64,000 nucleotides of DNA from Protea cynaroides (taxonomy: Eukaryota; Streptophyta; Magnoliopsida; Proteales; Proteaceae), in the NCBI GenBank assembly GCA_028583415.1, contig CM053266.1, forward strand, positions 7,573,217 through 7,637,216, written 5' to 3'. Within the stretch, counting starts at the first letter, position 1. Every line of letters begins with the position of its first letter. The notes under the pieces were generated by a model. It had not been told where the DNA came from. It made no database searches and was given only the letters and a program-made list of their open reading frames with translations. Position numbers and translations under genes: made by a program. Shown piece after piece: positions 21,805-33,342 of this stretch.

Positions 21805-22660
21805 ATCAATCTGAAAAAAAAACTTTTACACCTTGCAATTGGTTAAATAAGTCATCAATCCGAGGTAGTGTGTATTGATTCTAATCGTGAGCTTCTTCAA
21901 GTCTCGGTAGTCTTTGGACAGTCGAATACTACCGTCTTTTTTCTTGATGAACAGGACCGACACTCTCTATGGTGAAATACTTGTCTATATAAAACTCTTG
22001 TCCAATAACTCCTATAGTTAAATCTTCAGTTCCTTCAATTCCATAGGATCCATCCAATAAGGTGCCTTAGACATAGGTGCTAATCCTGGCAATAAGACTA
22101 TGACAAACTCTGTTGCTTCGATCAGGTGGTATCCTGGGTAAGTCTTCAGGAAACACATCCAAAAACTCTCGTAAAACTTTAATATCTTCCATCTGTGGCA
22201 CTTCTTTTGTAACATCTTCTATCGATATCAGATATCCAACTCTACCCTTCCCGAGGCATCGCTTAGCCTTAAGCGCAGAGAGAATAAGCTTCCATTTATG
22301 AGGAACTTTGGTTCCAACAAAACCAAAATCTACACCCATCCTCGGGCTTGAACAATAACTTCTTCTCGACACAAAGCAGACTCGTAGAATACTAAGACAA
22401 CCAGTCTATTCCTAAGATGACGTCAAAGTCTGCCATCTCTAGCTGCACTAGATTTGCATTTAAAGTCCATCCATTTATAAGTAGACAAGGCCCATAACAT
22501 TCATCTAACATAACCTCTAGTCCCAATGGTGATCTGATTAACAGCTTGAGGTTTAAAGGTCTAAGGGGCACGTTTAATTTCTTTCCAAAAAAAAAAAGGA
22601 TACGAATAGCCCCAGTGTTAAAGAGAACTCTAGCGGGTACACCAGCTATGGCTACAATAC
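21805..22660 (-). pseudogene. pol: protease and reverse transcriptase N-terminus of element D, truncated by C
   Basis: Reading leftwards from 22660: protease remnant, RKLILSALKAKRCLGKG-type linker (about 22290-22230), LPRIPPDRSN, then RT with LFIKKKDGSIRL (about 21955-21920) stopping at the VF-x-ID position where element C is inserted (21804/21805). The rest of D's pol and its 3' LTR must lie beyond C, left of the window. Several stops. Confidence 0.82.
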
Positions 22661-22731
22661 CTATAGTTGTTACCTAGGTTTAATCTACATGCTCATACAA
22701 GGTACTATTAAAGATAAAGGTTGGGTCATAC
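22661..22731 (-). other. apparent 71-bp intron between gag and protease (D)
   Basis: Minus strand TCACAG|GTATGACC at the start and AACTATAG|GTATTG at the end. Contains ATGAGCATGTAGATTAA with an in-frame TAG. Same position as in B, H and J although D is a distant subfamily. Confidence 0.6.
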
Positions 22732-24029
22732 CTGTGACCACGTCAGGTGATGCTGTAGTGTCTTCAAAAGTCACGGCATAAACCTTTCCTTGCTGCATCT
22801 GCTTTTTGGGCTTAGGATAGTTCTTTGCATAGTGCCCCATTTGGTCATAGTTGAAGCATTTGGTATTAGCAGTCACTTGTCCTGGTTATGGTAGAACTGT
22901 TTGGGTAGTCTTGGCTACTCCATTAGAGTTTTACGGCTGGAATGGTTTGAAGGTCCTCAAATTTTCTCCATTAAACGAATTTCCATTTGGGCTCTTCAAA
23001 CCATGATTCTGAGCAAGGAAGCTCTCTTTTTGGTTCGACTCCAGCACTTGAGCAATCTGCACGGCCTCGTTATAAATCTTCTTTTCCAATCCTAGCACAT
23101 GTTCACAAATACTTCCCCTTAGTCCCATAACGAACCTTTGGGTCTTAGTATCCTGCTCCTGCATATTTGTGGGAGCAAAGAAGAATAGCTCTTCATAACA
23201 TTGCTGATAAGCATCAACGGACATCTGGCCTTGGTACAAACTCAAAAATTCTTTCTCCATATGATCTCTGAAACTCTAGGGAAAATACTTATCGAAGAAA
23301 GCTTCCTTAAATATATCCCAAGTCAACTAAGGATACTTGATCAGCAAGTAGGCGCGAGTAGACTTCCACCAATGCTTTACATTTTCCCTTAGCATGAAAG
23401 TTGCACACAAAACCTTCACTACTTTGGTAATAGTCATCATTAAAAAGTTCTTCTCTATCTCATCTATCCAGTAAGCTGGTCACGATGGATTAGACATCTT
23501 CCCTGAGAACGTCTAAGGCTTTATCTTCAGGAAATGCTCCACCAGTCTAAAATGATCTTGCTACCCATACACTCCATATGTAGGTGGATATTGGTAACCA
23601 CCCTGCTACATGCCCCACTGTGCTCCTAGATTCTGCACTGGTATGTGCATCACTGGGGTCTGCTATGCTCTAGGCATTGTGTTATTACCTACGGGTGCTA
23701 TGGGCACAATATTGCTACCAACCGGTGCCATGCTGGTCTGTCCTGGAGGTGTTGGTGTAGCATTAGCAGCTAGAGCAGTGATTCCCATGGCCACTTGCAT
23801 AGCCAATAACATTTGTTGTTGTTCTTACACCTGTCGTACCAAATTTGTCACAACCATGGCCAATTCAAGTGGTGGTCCTAGAAAGTTGGTTGGATTGGCT
23901 TAATTGTTGACTCCTTGTGGCACAACATTCTGATTCTCATTATTTCCAGCTTACTCTTTAGGGTTTTCATTCACATTCCCCACTCCAGGTAGTGGTGGGG
24001 TTGGGCTACGGCCTCTTACGGCATGCCAT
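22732..24029 (-). pseudogene. gag: gag of element D, broken
   Basis: ATG at 24029 (MACRKRP, then a TAG). Recognisable pieces: VVTNLVRQV region, capsid-like core (LVEHFLKIKP, about 23545-23510), a 109-codon open stretch MEKEFLSLYQGQMSVDAYQQ (23260-22931) through GLRGSICEHVLGLEKKIYNE, and a zinc knuckle (about 22865-22825) CFNYDQMGHYAKNYP in which the second and fourth Cys ligands are both Tyr. The homologous part of B is intact, so D gag is clearly dead. Confidence 0.85.
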
Positions 24030-24174
24030 TTTAGACTATCGACTGTAGTAGTTTCTGCATAGCCAACAGATGTGAGATACAACATATGATAATTTATAGG
24101 TTAGTCCCACAGTATAAGATAATCCCCAAAATAATCGTACCAAACAAGAAATATATAGGTCAAGGAAACTTTGT

Positions 24175-24292
24175 CTGGTTGACTTTGACCGATCGTGTAT
24201 TAAGCGACCAGTGAGCCCATCAGACAAACCCTAAGAACATTCTTGAGAGCCTACGGTCGGCTCATCGGTTGACTGACCGGTCAATCAAAAAT
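24175..24292. promoter_or_regulatory. motif cluster 3, GACCGGTC/CAGACAAA type, divergent spacer of D
   Basis: GTCTGGTTGACTTTGACCG, GCGACCAGTGAG, CATCAGACAAACC, TCGGTTGACTGACCGGTCAA. Matches the D LTR clusters (CACCAGACAAAACC, GTCAACCGGTCATG) and not those of other subfamilies. Confidence 0.6.
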
Positions 24293-24898
24293 CAGTTTTT
24301 AAAACAGAGTTCGAGCCATTTTTCCTTACTATCTCTTTTATCTTCTTCTGAGCTCCATCCCAACTCGCTACCGGTGAGTTGCTACAGCTCCCTTCGATCA
24401 AAATCAACACTTTTCCTTCTGGTCAACTACTCCAAACACTTCACAAAGGAAAGTTCTTCAATCTCACTCTCTCTTTGGATTAACCTACCTAGGTTTTTAT
24501 CATCTATTCTTGTTTTCTTTAAATTACATTTATTCAATCGTAGGAAATCAATTTGATTGCTTAGGAATGTTGTTGGGCATTCTATATGCAAAAGCCCTCA
24601 ATCAATTTAAGTTTTCATTGGTTGGTTTGCTCAAAACCTTAGAAATTTAGTTTTTTCCCTAGAAATTGGAAATTTTTCCCAATTTCAAAAATTCGCTTAA
24701 TTTCTTGCAATATGTTAAATCTTTGGATTTTCTAAATGTTGTTTGGCATGTTTGAATGTATTTCCTATTGACATAAGTCCTCTAGTCCAAGAAATTAAAG
24801 ATGAAAAGAGGCTTTTGACCAAACTACACCGTTATGCTGCCAAATATTTTAAAAAAAAATTACTGATTTATTTTATTTCTTTTATTCTTGGAATCAAT
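24293..24898 (+). other. leader of the D aORF
   Basis: AT- and T-rich sequence between cluster 3 and the aORF start. Aligns loosely with 16440-17032 of B (CATAAGTCCTC near 24773 against GTAAGTCCTC in B). No separate gene seen; an open frame at 24743-24976 only overlaps the aORF start. Confidence 0.45.
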
Positions 24899-26112
24899 AT
24901 GCCTCACACTAAGAATGTACGTGGTCTCAACAATAACCCCCTCCTTGATGGTTTAAGGCATTGCACTTCCGCTTAGCCGAAGCTGAACCACAATACCCAT
25001 GGTATTACCACAAGAAGGTAAAGGTGGGCCAGTTGTGAAATTATCAGATTTGGCTAGGTTTAACGTGGAGACTGCATTTTATGAGATGGGCTAGCTACCT
25101 CTGACCCAGTATTAGGGGTCAACACATCTAGACCTAGTCAAGTAATTTTACTGCAACTCGTAATTAAAAGATGATCCAAAAGACCTAGACAGGGGTAGAG
25201 AGTTAAGAATCACCAGCTGGGTGAAAGGGGTTCATATTTCTTTTGATACCCAACAGCTGGTGGAGCTTCTAAACATTTCAAATGCAAGTGAGTTGGTGTA
25301 TTGTGCACCAAAAGAGCACAAATTTTTTAGGGAAGACTTGCGTGCAGAGGTGAGGAATCAGATCATATAGGATAGCTACTGGGAGATGAAGGCAATTAAC
25401 CTTCGTCTTGAACCTCAAGTGTACTGTAAAATCATTCAACACAACCTCATACAGCAGAGTGGGCACTATAATGAGGTATCACAGCTCACCCAGTACCTCC
25501 TCTACTGTATTTGCATGAAGTAGCTCATATGCCTTCCCTACATCAACATTCGCACTATGCATCTAGCCACAACACCCAACCTGAAGGGAAACCTACCCTA
25601 TGGTCATCTAATTACCACCATTCTCTCTCGCCTTAATGTAAACATAGAGGGTGAGAGGATGTATGAGGTTACAGTGTTAGCAGACCTAGACTAGGATGCC
25701 ATCTACAAGATGGAAATGCAGAATGTAGAGGTCAACGATGAGGAGTGGAATGCACTGGATCATCCTCTGGGTCGAGTGGAAGCAGTAATTCGAGGCGGCC
25801 GTAGCAGAGGGTAATGGGGATGATGACCATATGTATATGGATGTAGAGGACATCTCCCCTATGCCAAAGCATACTACTACAGTTGGCCCTTCTCAGTCTA
25901 CTCTCTCTACTGGCCCTTCATGTGCTCGACCAGATGACATGATGGCACTCCTCCAAGAGATCCAAGATGCTTAGCATGCTACAGACCAGTGGGTGGTGAA
26001 TCTTTCTAAGAGTATGCAAGTTGTTCTAGAGGAGGTTCACTAGCTCAGGACCACCTATGCTAAGAACTATGATAGGGATAGAGAGTCACCACCTCCATCA
26101 GTACAAGGATAG
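24899..26112 (+). pseudogene. aORF of element D
   Basis: Starts MPHTKNVRGLNN. Matches B along its length: FNVETAFYEMG (about 25055), FYCNS region, ELRITSWVKGVHISFDTQ (about 25200-25255), YCAPKEHKFF, VYCKIIQHNLIQQSGHY (about 25420-25470), TQYLLYCICMK, GHLITTILSRLNV and a YMDVEDISPMP acidic linker, ending at TAG 26110-26112. Only a short remnant of the 17-residue repeat is present. Broken by stops and frameshifts but recognisable even though D is an old, divergent element, so the gene was present in the common ancestor of these subfamilies. Confidence 0.72.
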
Positions 26113-26244
26113 GTCTTTATTTTTAGATATAGATATATTATTGTTTTGGTTTATTATTTTTACAGAGTAACCGTTTGGATTGTGGACCATACTTTGTTTC
26201 TTCATCTGGATACACTTTATTATTTTTCTTTTTATTATTTCAGG

Positions 26245-26246
<2 letters not shown>
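26113..26246. other. start of the D leader between aORF end and the AT repeat
   Basis: T-rich, no gene; includes CAGAGTAACCGTTTGGATTG, homologous to CAGAGTAACTGTC at about 320 and 18426. Confidence 0.5.

Positions 26247-26336
<90 letters not shown>
26247..26336. repeat. (AT)45 microsatellite
   Basis: Ninety bases of pure AT dinucleotide in the D leader. B, A and J lack it, so it expanded after D diverged. Open frames of Ile-Tyr repeats across it are artefacts. Confidence 0.97.
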
Positions 26337-26338
<2 letters not shown>

Positions 26339-26494
26339 TTTCACATTTTATTATGTGCATTATGATTGCTTTAAGTTTCGGTCTCAACCAATAATGTGCT
26401 TATGGTGTATTCGTATTAAGACTTTTAGGTTTAACCTAACTCAGTTCATAGACATGAGTGAAGGGTTTTTGATTTGATTGGCATAGCCTGAAAA

Positions 26495-26505
26495 CTCTGA
26501 TACCA
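26495..26505 (-). other. primer-binding site of element D (tRNA-iMet type)
   Basis: Minus strand TGGTATCAGAG, three bases from the LTR edge at 26509. Confidence 0.85.
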
Positions 26506-26796
26506 ATTTGTTACACCCCAATTCTGGACAAACCAGAAGTGTAAATGAATTATCATACGAACCAATGGTTCACGCCAGGATCACATAAGACTATGCCAAC
26601 AATCAAACCATACTTACTCACATCACAATCAAAGATAATAAATAAAAATAGCGAAAATCTTTATTAACATGAACAGAGTATCTAACATGATAATTAACTA
26701 ATAAAAATATTATCTTCAAGTAATTCAAGACATAAATAAATATCTATTACAAGTTTCCAAACTCAAAATACGAAATTAAAACTAAGCATAAATACA

Positions 26797-26916
26797 CTAG
26801 AAGCACTTGCCTGAAGAGTCATGCTCATCCTCCACAACTTGTAGGTCCAAAGCTGCTATGTATCCATACGACGACACATTATATAATCTTCCATAGTAGT
26901 ACCTACATCGTTAACT
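26797..26916 (-). CDS. conserved short coding exon inside the LTR (D copy)
   Basis: VNDVGTTMEDYI, then a one-base deletion near 26865, then AALDLQVVEDEHDSS and a stop TAG 26797-26799. The CEC motif is reduced to GKC. A decayed member of the set. Confidence 0.45.
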
Positions 26917-27799
26917 AAAAATATACGACGTCAAGGGGTGAGTACACAACATAGCTCAGTGAGTAAGAAAAACAATGTACAAACATATGCATGCAGTCAA
27001 TTTATATCTTTGGTCTGATATAAGTTTATAATGTGCAATGGAAAGGATAGGCAGCGACCACACCTTTATACACGAGAGTGTGAGCATTATTAACAGATCA
27101 CATACCACCGTCATCCCACATCACCCACTATGGAATATAAATAAAGTTAGAGCCTAATAGATCACACACCGCTAGCACTCCCCCTGATACTCTACCCCAT
27201 ACCAGTACATATGCCCTTACTGGCAAGGGCTTACAAACTGAATTCGTATCTAACCAATCCTAGATGTCATCAAAGGTTTATCCAAGGTCTTACCCCAACA
27301 TCCCACAATAATGCCCACAGTGATAAAGCTAGGGTCTCCCGATAAGGCTTACAACCACACATCCATGATCACCCCCCTGATACCCTACGACTTATTAGTT
27401 TCGCTAAATTAACAGCGATATGACGATGTCAATGTGAAGAATGGTTCGATGCTATATCCTCTGCCCATTTAGCATACCAACCATACACAAGAACATGCCT
27501 ATTCCTATCATCATCATCATAACAAAATAGAATAATAATTAAATATGCATGAATGGAAATAATAGTTACTGGATGACATGTGAGATGCATGAACAATTAT
27601 ATAAGCATAGCATCATATCAGTTTAACAGAAAAGTAAAGGCAGCTTGTTATTATCCAATTAGTTTAGGTCTTGTTTCTTCACCTGTTAGTGATGTTTGTT
27701 CCTCTTTCAAGCCTTAAAAACTATCTTAAATTAGTGGAAAGCCTAAACAATTAATGAACTTAGGTTAGGGTTTTATTTCATCAGATTTTGGTGCTTCAA

Positions 27800-27975
27800 C
27801 TTACTGTCTGGTGTCCTATTTATGTCCTTCGGACACTATCAGGTCCCCTCACTGGTCTTGTATTGGTCGACAGATGAGTCCACCAGACAAAACCTTGTAG
27901 ACTTTTCGAGCAACATCGGTCACCTCACCGGTCTCCTATATAGTCAACCGGTCATGGGACTGGACAACTCCTAAG
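27800..27975. promoter_or_regulatory. motif cluster 2, GACCGGTC/CAGACAAA type (D LTR)
   Basis: CTCACTGGTCTTG, TTGGTCGACAGATGAG, CACCAGACAAAACC, CATCGGTCACCTCACCGGTC, GTCAACCGGTCATGG. Confidence 0.6.
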
Positions 27976-28499
27976 TTAAATCCAAGCTTTATCTTTCAGT
28001 CCAAATTTATTCTGAGTCGATTCTTCGGCTCAATAGTGGGATTCCTCCTAAGGTCATTCTATGGCCATTATACATTGTTTAACTAACCTTAACCACTATA
28101 ATGTTATTTCGAAATCAGTATTCAAAATATTTAAGATGAAAGCACGGGATTGGATCTGATCTTCCTTGTGATATAATCTCTAATCCACAAAACTACTATA
28201 ACCTAACCTTCTATAGAGATAAGGTACTTATTGTTGGCTTCTTAATGTAGTTGGTTGGGATTCGATGGCAATTCCTCCTTCTACAGAATCTCCTTTCCTT
28301 CCTCTAAGTTTTCATCCTCTCCAAGTTTCCTGCTCTTTATTCTTCTTTCTTTCTCTCAATTCTAGGGTTTGAAAATGAGCAAAAGAGTGAGAGAGAGTAG
28401 AGGGACGTCCTCTATATAGAGAAAAAAATCTCCACATAGATTCCTCTCTAAATTAGGTGAGTGGCCTCTCTAAATTATGAAACATTCTTAATCACGGAG

Positions 28500-28590
28500 T
28501 CAAAATTGGGTTTGACCGGTCGACTCACTTGTCCCAAAACACGAGGACCAGACAATCTAAAATACTCGATCGAACAACCTACAATTAATT
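28500..28590. promoter_or_regulatory. motif cluster 1, GACCGGTC/CAGACAAA type (D LTR)
   Basis: TTGACCGGTCGACTCACTTG, GGACCAGACAATC and CTCGATCGAAC near the LTR start. Same flavour as clusters 2 and 3 of D. Confidence 0.55.
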
Positions 28591-28705
28591 GGTTTGTTTA
28601 CCTGGCTTTGTGGTTTCTTCATACGGTTGGTCTGCTTGAACCGGTTATGATGGGAAGACCTGGCACGACACAGTTAAATTGTGTTAGTTGAGTACGGGTC
28701 TTATG

Positions 28706-28769
28706 TAAAGGATATAATTATTTTATTTACTTATGCTTAAAATGGTTTTGGGATTTATTATTATTATTA
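28706..28769 (+). repeat. 5' LTR of element E, fragment between D and MULE K
   Basis: 64 bp of AT-rich U5-like sequence between the right edge of D and the left TIR of K. Continues at 30242. Confidence 0.55.
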
Positions 28770-28863
28770 GGGAAATTTTTATGTAGTATCCAAAAAACTT
28801 TTGAAACATTACCTACCACCCAAGTTTTTTAAAAACATCACCTACCACCCAAATTTCCTAAAC
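28770..28863 (+). repeat. left TIR of MULE K
   Basis: Pairs with the reverse complement of 30139-30232, including a shared AAGTTTTTTAAAAACATCA stretch. Confidence 0.88.
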
Positions 28864-29283
28864 ATTAGTCCATTAACTGACAATAAAGAGTTGAAATTGT
28901 ATGTAGACGTTTATACCCCTTTCTTCTTCCTCTCTATTTCTCTGCAACATTTTATCAAAAAAGAAAAAAGTCATCTACAACTGCAATGAATCATCGCACT
29001 GATTACTCTAATCTTCTATTTTTTCCTTCTTACAATTTTTCTTCAAGGGTTTGAAACCCCAACCACACAAACCCCTTTAACCCTCTTAAAATTTGCTACA
29101 AAGAAGGGATCGAACCCCTTCACATTTTTTACTCTCTCTAGTTTTTTTTTTCTTTCTTGGTTTCTCTCCCTCAAAATCCATTGACCAACTCGAATCCACC
29201 GAGAATGATGGAATCAAGAAATAAGAAAAAAATATTCTTCAGATTTTCCAAGGAACAGAGCCGCATTGAGTAACTCTAGTGTT

Positions 29284-29455
29284 AATCCTAGTTAAAATTA
29301 TTTACCTACTTAAATTCCTTAATTTAAGGCGGTGTGAGATTATCATTAGAAAATTTCTCCTTGCATTCTTCCATATTAATCCTAGTTAAAATTATCTTCC
29401 TATTTAAACTCCTTAATTTAAGGCGGTGTGAGAAACTTCTCCTTCCATCCTTTTA
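29284..29455. repeat. tandem duplication inside MULE K
   Basis: Two copies of a unit of about 90 bp starting TTAATCCTAGTTAAAATTAT and containing TTAAGGCGGTGTGAGA. Confidence 0.8.
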
Positions 29456-29674
29456 TTTTCATACATATCTAACATAATTTTTTTTTATTTTGGCCCTTTG
29501 GGGATCTTTTTTTAAAGATGATCTGATGGTTGGAAACTCTGTAGATTTTATATGAGGTCTTCTTCTCTTTGGTAAAATACTATTCAAATGAGATGGGATA
29601 ATCATAGCACCTTCCCTTGTTACTTGCGATCCCCCAACCTGAAGCTTACCTAAAGGACAATGGTTCTTAAAATA

Positions 29675-29932
29675 TCACCATTGGTAAACTATAAATGTTT
29701 TTTTTTTAAATATAAAACTCTAATTTGCAACAATTAATCCAGAAGAATATATTAGATTCAATGATTTGGGATCTTGATTTTAGGAAATGACTATGATGGG
29801 ATTTTGCCCTATTCAGACTGAGAAAAAAAGAGAGGTACCACCATTGGTAAACTGCCAATGTTTTTTTTTTTTAAATGTAAAACTACAATTTGCAACCATC
29901 AATCCAGAAGAATATATTGGGTTCAATGATTT
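29675..29932. repeat. second direct-repeat pair inside MULE K
   Basis: CACCATTGGTAAACT, a T-run, AATTTGCAAC and CCAGAAGAATATATT occur at about 29675-29766 and again at about 29839-29932. Confidence 0.8.
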
Positions 29933-30138
29933 CTAAAAAATCAGATCGACCTTTGTAAATCCCTGCAAAATTGTTGTAGAGAAACAGATAGGAAGAAGAA
30001 AGGGTTAAAAATACTAAGGGTAAACTCGACTTTTCCCCTTACAATAAGGTATTATTGTCAATCTAGAATTGTTAACTACTAACATCAGCATCAGCATCTA
30101 ACGGCTCCATCATAAGGCTTTGGGTCTTTTTTATAAAC

Positions 30139-30232
30139 GTTTGGGAATTTTGGGTGGCAGATGATGTTTTTAAAAAACTTGGGTGGTAGGTGATGTTTCG
30201 CAAAATATTTTGGTACTACGTGAAAATTTCCC
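30139..30232 (-). repeat. right TIR of MULE K
   Basis: Reverse complement of the left TIR with a few substitutions. Confidence 0.88.
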
Positions 30233-30241
30233 TTATTATTA

Positions 30242-30469
30242 TCATTTGAATATTTCAGCTGTTATCTTAAAACTTCTGCTATACTCTTGAGTTGAAATCA
30301 ATGTAATCTTGGTGGTGTGGATTTATTATTGTCAGTGTTGTGTTATGATGGGTTTAATAGTTGATGTTCCATATTCTGTGATCCTAGAAGGGGATTTCCA
30401 ATGCCCTAAATTAGGATGTGGAGATCTCGCCCATTCCTATTATCGATACATCGGGAATGGGGTGTGACA
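30242..30469 (+). repeat. 5' LTR of element E, 3' terminal part
   Basis: Ends GGGAATGGGGTGTGACA, the terminal sequence of this LTR family, six bases before a PBS. ACTTCTGCTATACTC matches GACTTCCGCTATTGTG in J (about 53269). The beginning of this LTR is outside the window, beyond D. Confidence 0.78.
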
Positions 30470-30474
30470 GAAGT

Positions 30475-30488
30475 TGGTATCAGGGCCA
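30475..30488 (+). other. primer-binding site of element E (tRNA-iMet type)
   Basis: TGGTATCAGGGCCA, one base off the usual initiator-Met complement. Sets E on the plus strand. Confidence 0.8.
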
Positions 30489-30580
30489 CGAATATGCAAC
30501 GCCTACTACTAAACCATACCATACACACACACCCCAAATATAATAAAGCTAAAATAGGAAACATAAGCCATATACTATAT

Positions 30581-30593
30581 GGGGGGGGGGGGG
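30581..30593. repeat. G13 homopolymer
   Basis: Thirteen G in the leader of E. Could also be a length error in the assembly. Confidence 0.9.
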
Positions 30594-30857
30594 TTAAGAA
30601 TCATAAATAAGCTATAGGAAAACCAAATGACATAATATGATCACAAAACAAAAACATAATATATCTGAACATACAAAATGGAAATAAACCATCTACTGTA
30701 CCAACGAATAGAATAATGTACTAAAGATGGGTCGGTATCTACAATCTGGATCTTTACCCATCAATACCAAACATAATATCAAAAATAAAATATATCCGGT
30801 GAAATATAATAGAGATGAAATGAAATAAGCATGTAGATTCTTAAGACATGTACCTAT

Positions 30858-32400
30858 CTAAGAATCACTATGCTGAGAACTACGATCATCTTGGTGATCA
30901 GGACTATCTGCAGAATAATTTGCCCGAACTCTCACCACTGACCAAAGCCACGGTCGACAAGTACTCTCACGTCTAGCTGATGCTGTAGTAGCAACATCAT
31001 TAGGCATGGGCACAATCAGTCCCTCGGTAACCAATGCAGTTTATGTGTAAGTGACTTCATGTCTAATAGCATTCAGCGTATCCTGGAACTGGATGACACC
31101 CCACTTAAGCCCAGACACTCGCTGCTCCATACTAGTGAGTTTCTGAAGCATATACGTTGCTTGTCTGTAGCTAAACTGGTCTTACATGCCTGTCGCTGGT
31201 CATCCAAAGTAGTCACCAAGTAGCGAACATCACCCAATAGCTCTCGTAGCTCTGCCATCTTGACAACTGTAGTTTGAGGAGCCATCACTGCTGGTACCTC
31301 ATCACTACCTATAAAATGTGAAGAACTCTCATGATCATCAGTAGATGCGGTGACATCCTCTGCTACTAGCCTAGATGGAACATCCCCATTGGAATATACT
31401 AGCATAGGAGAAGCATCTCCATTGCCACTAGGTACTGCTGGCTCATCATTAAAAAAGGATGAAGATATGACAACTCTACATTGAGCCCTCCTGGCAGGCT
31501 GATGTCTACAAATAGGATGAGGTGGTGGATGCCACTCTAGCTTCATCATTGAGTACCACATCCTGAAGCCCGAGCTTATGTAACATGTCCCAACCAAAAT
31601 CTCTATGCACCCTAGTCTCCTTATCAATATCTAAAGAAAGGTTGAAACCCATGATGAAGAACAACTAAGCAACCGACCGTATGGAAGACTACCAGTCTAT
31701 GTGTTCAAAGCTATATGTATCATAGTCTTCATGATCAAGTAAAGAAGGCATATCTGATGATGAACAATGATGCAGTAAGCAATGAACTCATAAAAATGTA
31801 CTATCGCATCACAGTGTCCACCTCTAGGCACTATTTTATGGTGTGTAATGCGAATGTATATCCCAGACATGAGACAACAGTTGCTCTCATGTAAATCGGG
31901 GCCCAGCATCATATGCTCTGGGATTTTTGCCAACTACCACTCATCAACCACAAGAATTTTGGGTTCTACATAAACTCTTTCTCCCTCGACAGAGATACCT
32001 AAACTCTGTACCAAACTATCAATGGTAATGACAACTGAATGGCCTCTAACCCAATTGGAGATTTGTAAGGTGGAACCATCTACATCATCCTCCATACCCC
32101 CATCAACCTGTAAGTTGCAGTAAAAGTGGAGCACCATGTTTACCCATGTGGGTAAGTGAAAACTAATAGTAGGCAACCAACCCATATTAGTAAATGTGTG
32201 TCGAACATTGAACATGTTTAGTTCATCTATCATAACAAACTGGCCAGGCTCTACTGATCTATGCTCAAAGGCTGGCCAAGCTATAACAGCCTCTATGGAT
32301 CTAAAATGAAAGTGATCATAGGCAGGAGGTGGATGTCCCTGCTGTCTTCCTGCTCCTACAACGGAAGACTCAGCCCCAAAAAAACCAGGGATAAGCTAAA
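30858..32400 (-). pseudogene. aORF of element E
   Basis: Antisense to E. From the right: FHFRSIEAVIAWPAFEHRSV (about 32315-32255), MIDELNMFNVRHTFTNMGWLP (32233-32170), HFYCNLQVDGG, LQISNWVRGHSVVITIDSLV and GISVEGERVYVEP; then pieces homologous to the middle domain (31933-31640), an acidic part with a second methionine-rich stretch (31627-31073), and a DDQRQACKTSLATDKQ coiled-coil-like end. A tail SSQHSDS with TAG at 30858-30860 fits the other copies. Start codon not clear; 32400 is approximate. Several frameshifts. Confidence 0.65.
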
Positions 32401-33342
32401 TGTTCAGACAATGGGAAACCTATACAAGAACGATAGGAATGACAAATTAGTGGTGAAGAATTGGTTACAATAAACCAATTTACATATCAAACAGATCAAC
32501 ACAACGATTTAAAAGATTGGAGCCTATTTCAGTGGACAAAACTCAATTTTGGGAAAATAGCCGAAATAGAGAAACCCATGTACATGACAAAATGGGATCC
32601 AAAAGAGATTCCAACACATTCTAATCACCATTATAGATCCTAAGAATTGATTTTAAGTGCTCATTGGATTGAAGAAATCATTAACAAGAAACTCCAAACT
32701 CCGTTTTGGTGAAAATGGGAAAAATCCGAATTTTAATTAGGGGTAAATCCATAAATAAATGAAACCAAGATTAAATGGAAAACTATGGGAAACACTCTCT
32801 AACATGCTATCATAGCCAAGCCCCATCGTTTCAAGCGATTACATGGAGAAAACAAGAAGAAATCAATGATAATCCAACCTAGGGTTCTTAAAAATGGAAA
32901 TCGGTATGAAGAACTTACCGTACCAAGGTGTAGTGATGATTTTGAGATGGATAGAAGCAAGAAATCACAAATGAACACCTCCAAGATCAATTTTAGGGGT
33001 GTGCACCTTCCTTTTACTACACAATAGCTCTGCTACAATGAAAAAATGGGAAAAAGAATCGTGCCGTTCTAAATTTAAATCGTGACAGTGATGTGCGGTC
33101 GATCATGTTCCACATGCCTCTCACCAAAATAGAGGTGCGGTCGATGATGTGTCACACGGCTTTCTATCAGTTTATTCTACTCTGTGTTGAATGATGGTCG
33201 TTTGATTCGTCTGTAATGAGTTGGCATAGTAAATGGAGTTTTAAACATAATGTTATACATTGCATGATGTAATTTCAAACGTTCATACTCAAGGGTCAAC
33301 TAACTGTCTCCAAATTTTCAGGTTTGCGTAAGGTTTCTGATC
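32401..33342. other. divergent spacer of element E (aORF leader and gag leader)
   Basis: About 940 bp without a convincing gene. Contains a donor-like GGTAAGTTC on the minus strand near 32916, matching the aORF leaders of J and H, motif cluster 3 (33085-33170), and a TTTTCAG acceptor-like site near 33320 before gag. Open frames at 32261-32643 lack homology. Confidence 0.5.
33085..33170. promoter_or_regulatory. motif cluster 3, GTGCGGTCGATCATG type, divergent spacer of E
   Basis: Two clear units, GTGCGGTCGATCATG and GTGCGGTCGATGATG, about 60 bp apart. The matching LTR clusters of E are outside the window, so co-variation cannot be tested for E. Confidence 0.5.

Larger units (their letters stand above)
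26509..28705 (-). repeat. 5' LTR of element D
   Basis: About 2.2 kb. Left edge TGTTACACCCC is clear; right edge GGGTCTTATG is degenerate (others end CTTACA), so 28705 may be off by a base or two. Holds cluster 1 (28500-28590), a TATATAGAG-type promoter near 28415, donor-like AAG|GTACTT near 28225, cluster 2 (27800-27975), repeated ATC near 27510, and the short exon (26797-26916). Inserted in the 5' LTR of E. Confidence 0.85.
28770..30232. mobile_element. MULE K: non-autonomous Mutator-like TIR element
   Basis: 1463 bp with terminal inverted repeats of about 94 bp (28770-28863 and 30139-30232). Both ends begin GGGAAATTTT, then a TATGTAGTA/CACGTAGTA block and ACCTACCACCC. A perfect 9-bp target duplication TTATTATTA flanks it (28761-28769 and 30233-30241). 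Long TIRs and a 9-bp duplication are typical of Mutator-like elements. No transposase frame. The interior holds two pairs of direct repeats and may include captured host sequence. Inserted in the U5 part of E's 5' LTR. Confidence 0.88.

Noticed and set aside
26146..26477. Three overlapping open frames of 60-100 codons rich in Ile-Tyr
   Set aside because: They only translate the (AT)45 microsatellite.
30416..30610. 64-codon plus-strand frame over the E PBS and G13
   Set aside because: Crosses the LTR end and PBS; no homology.
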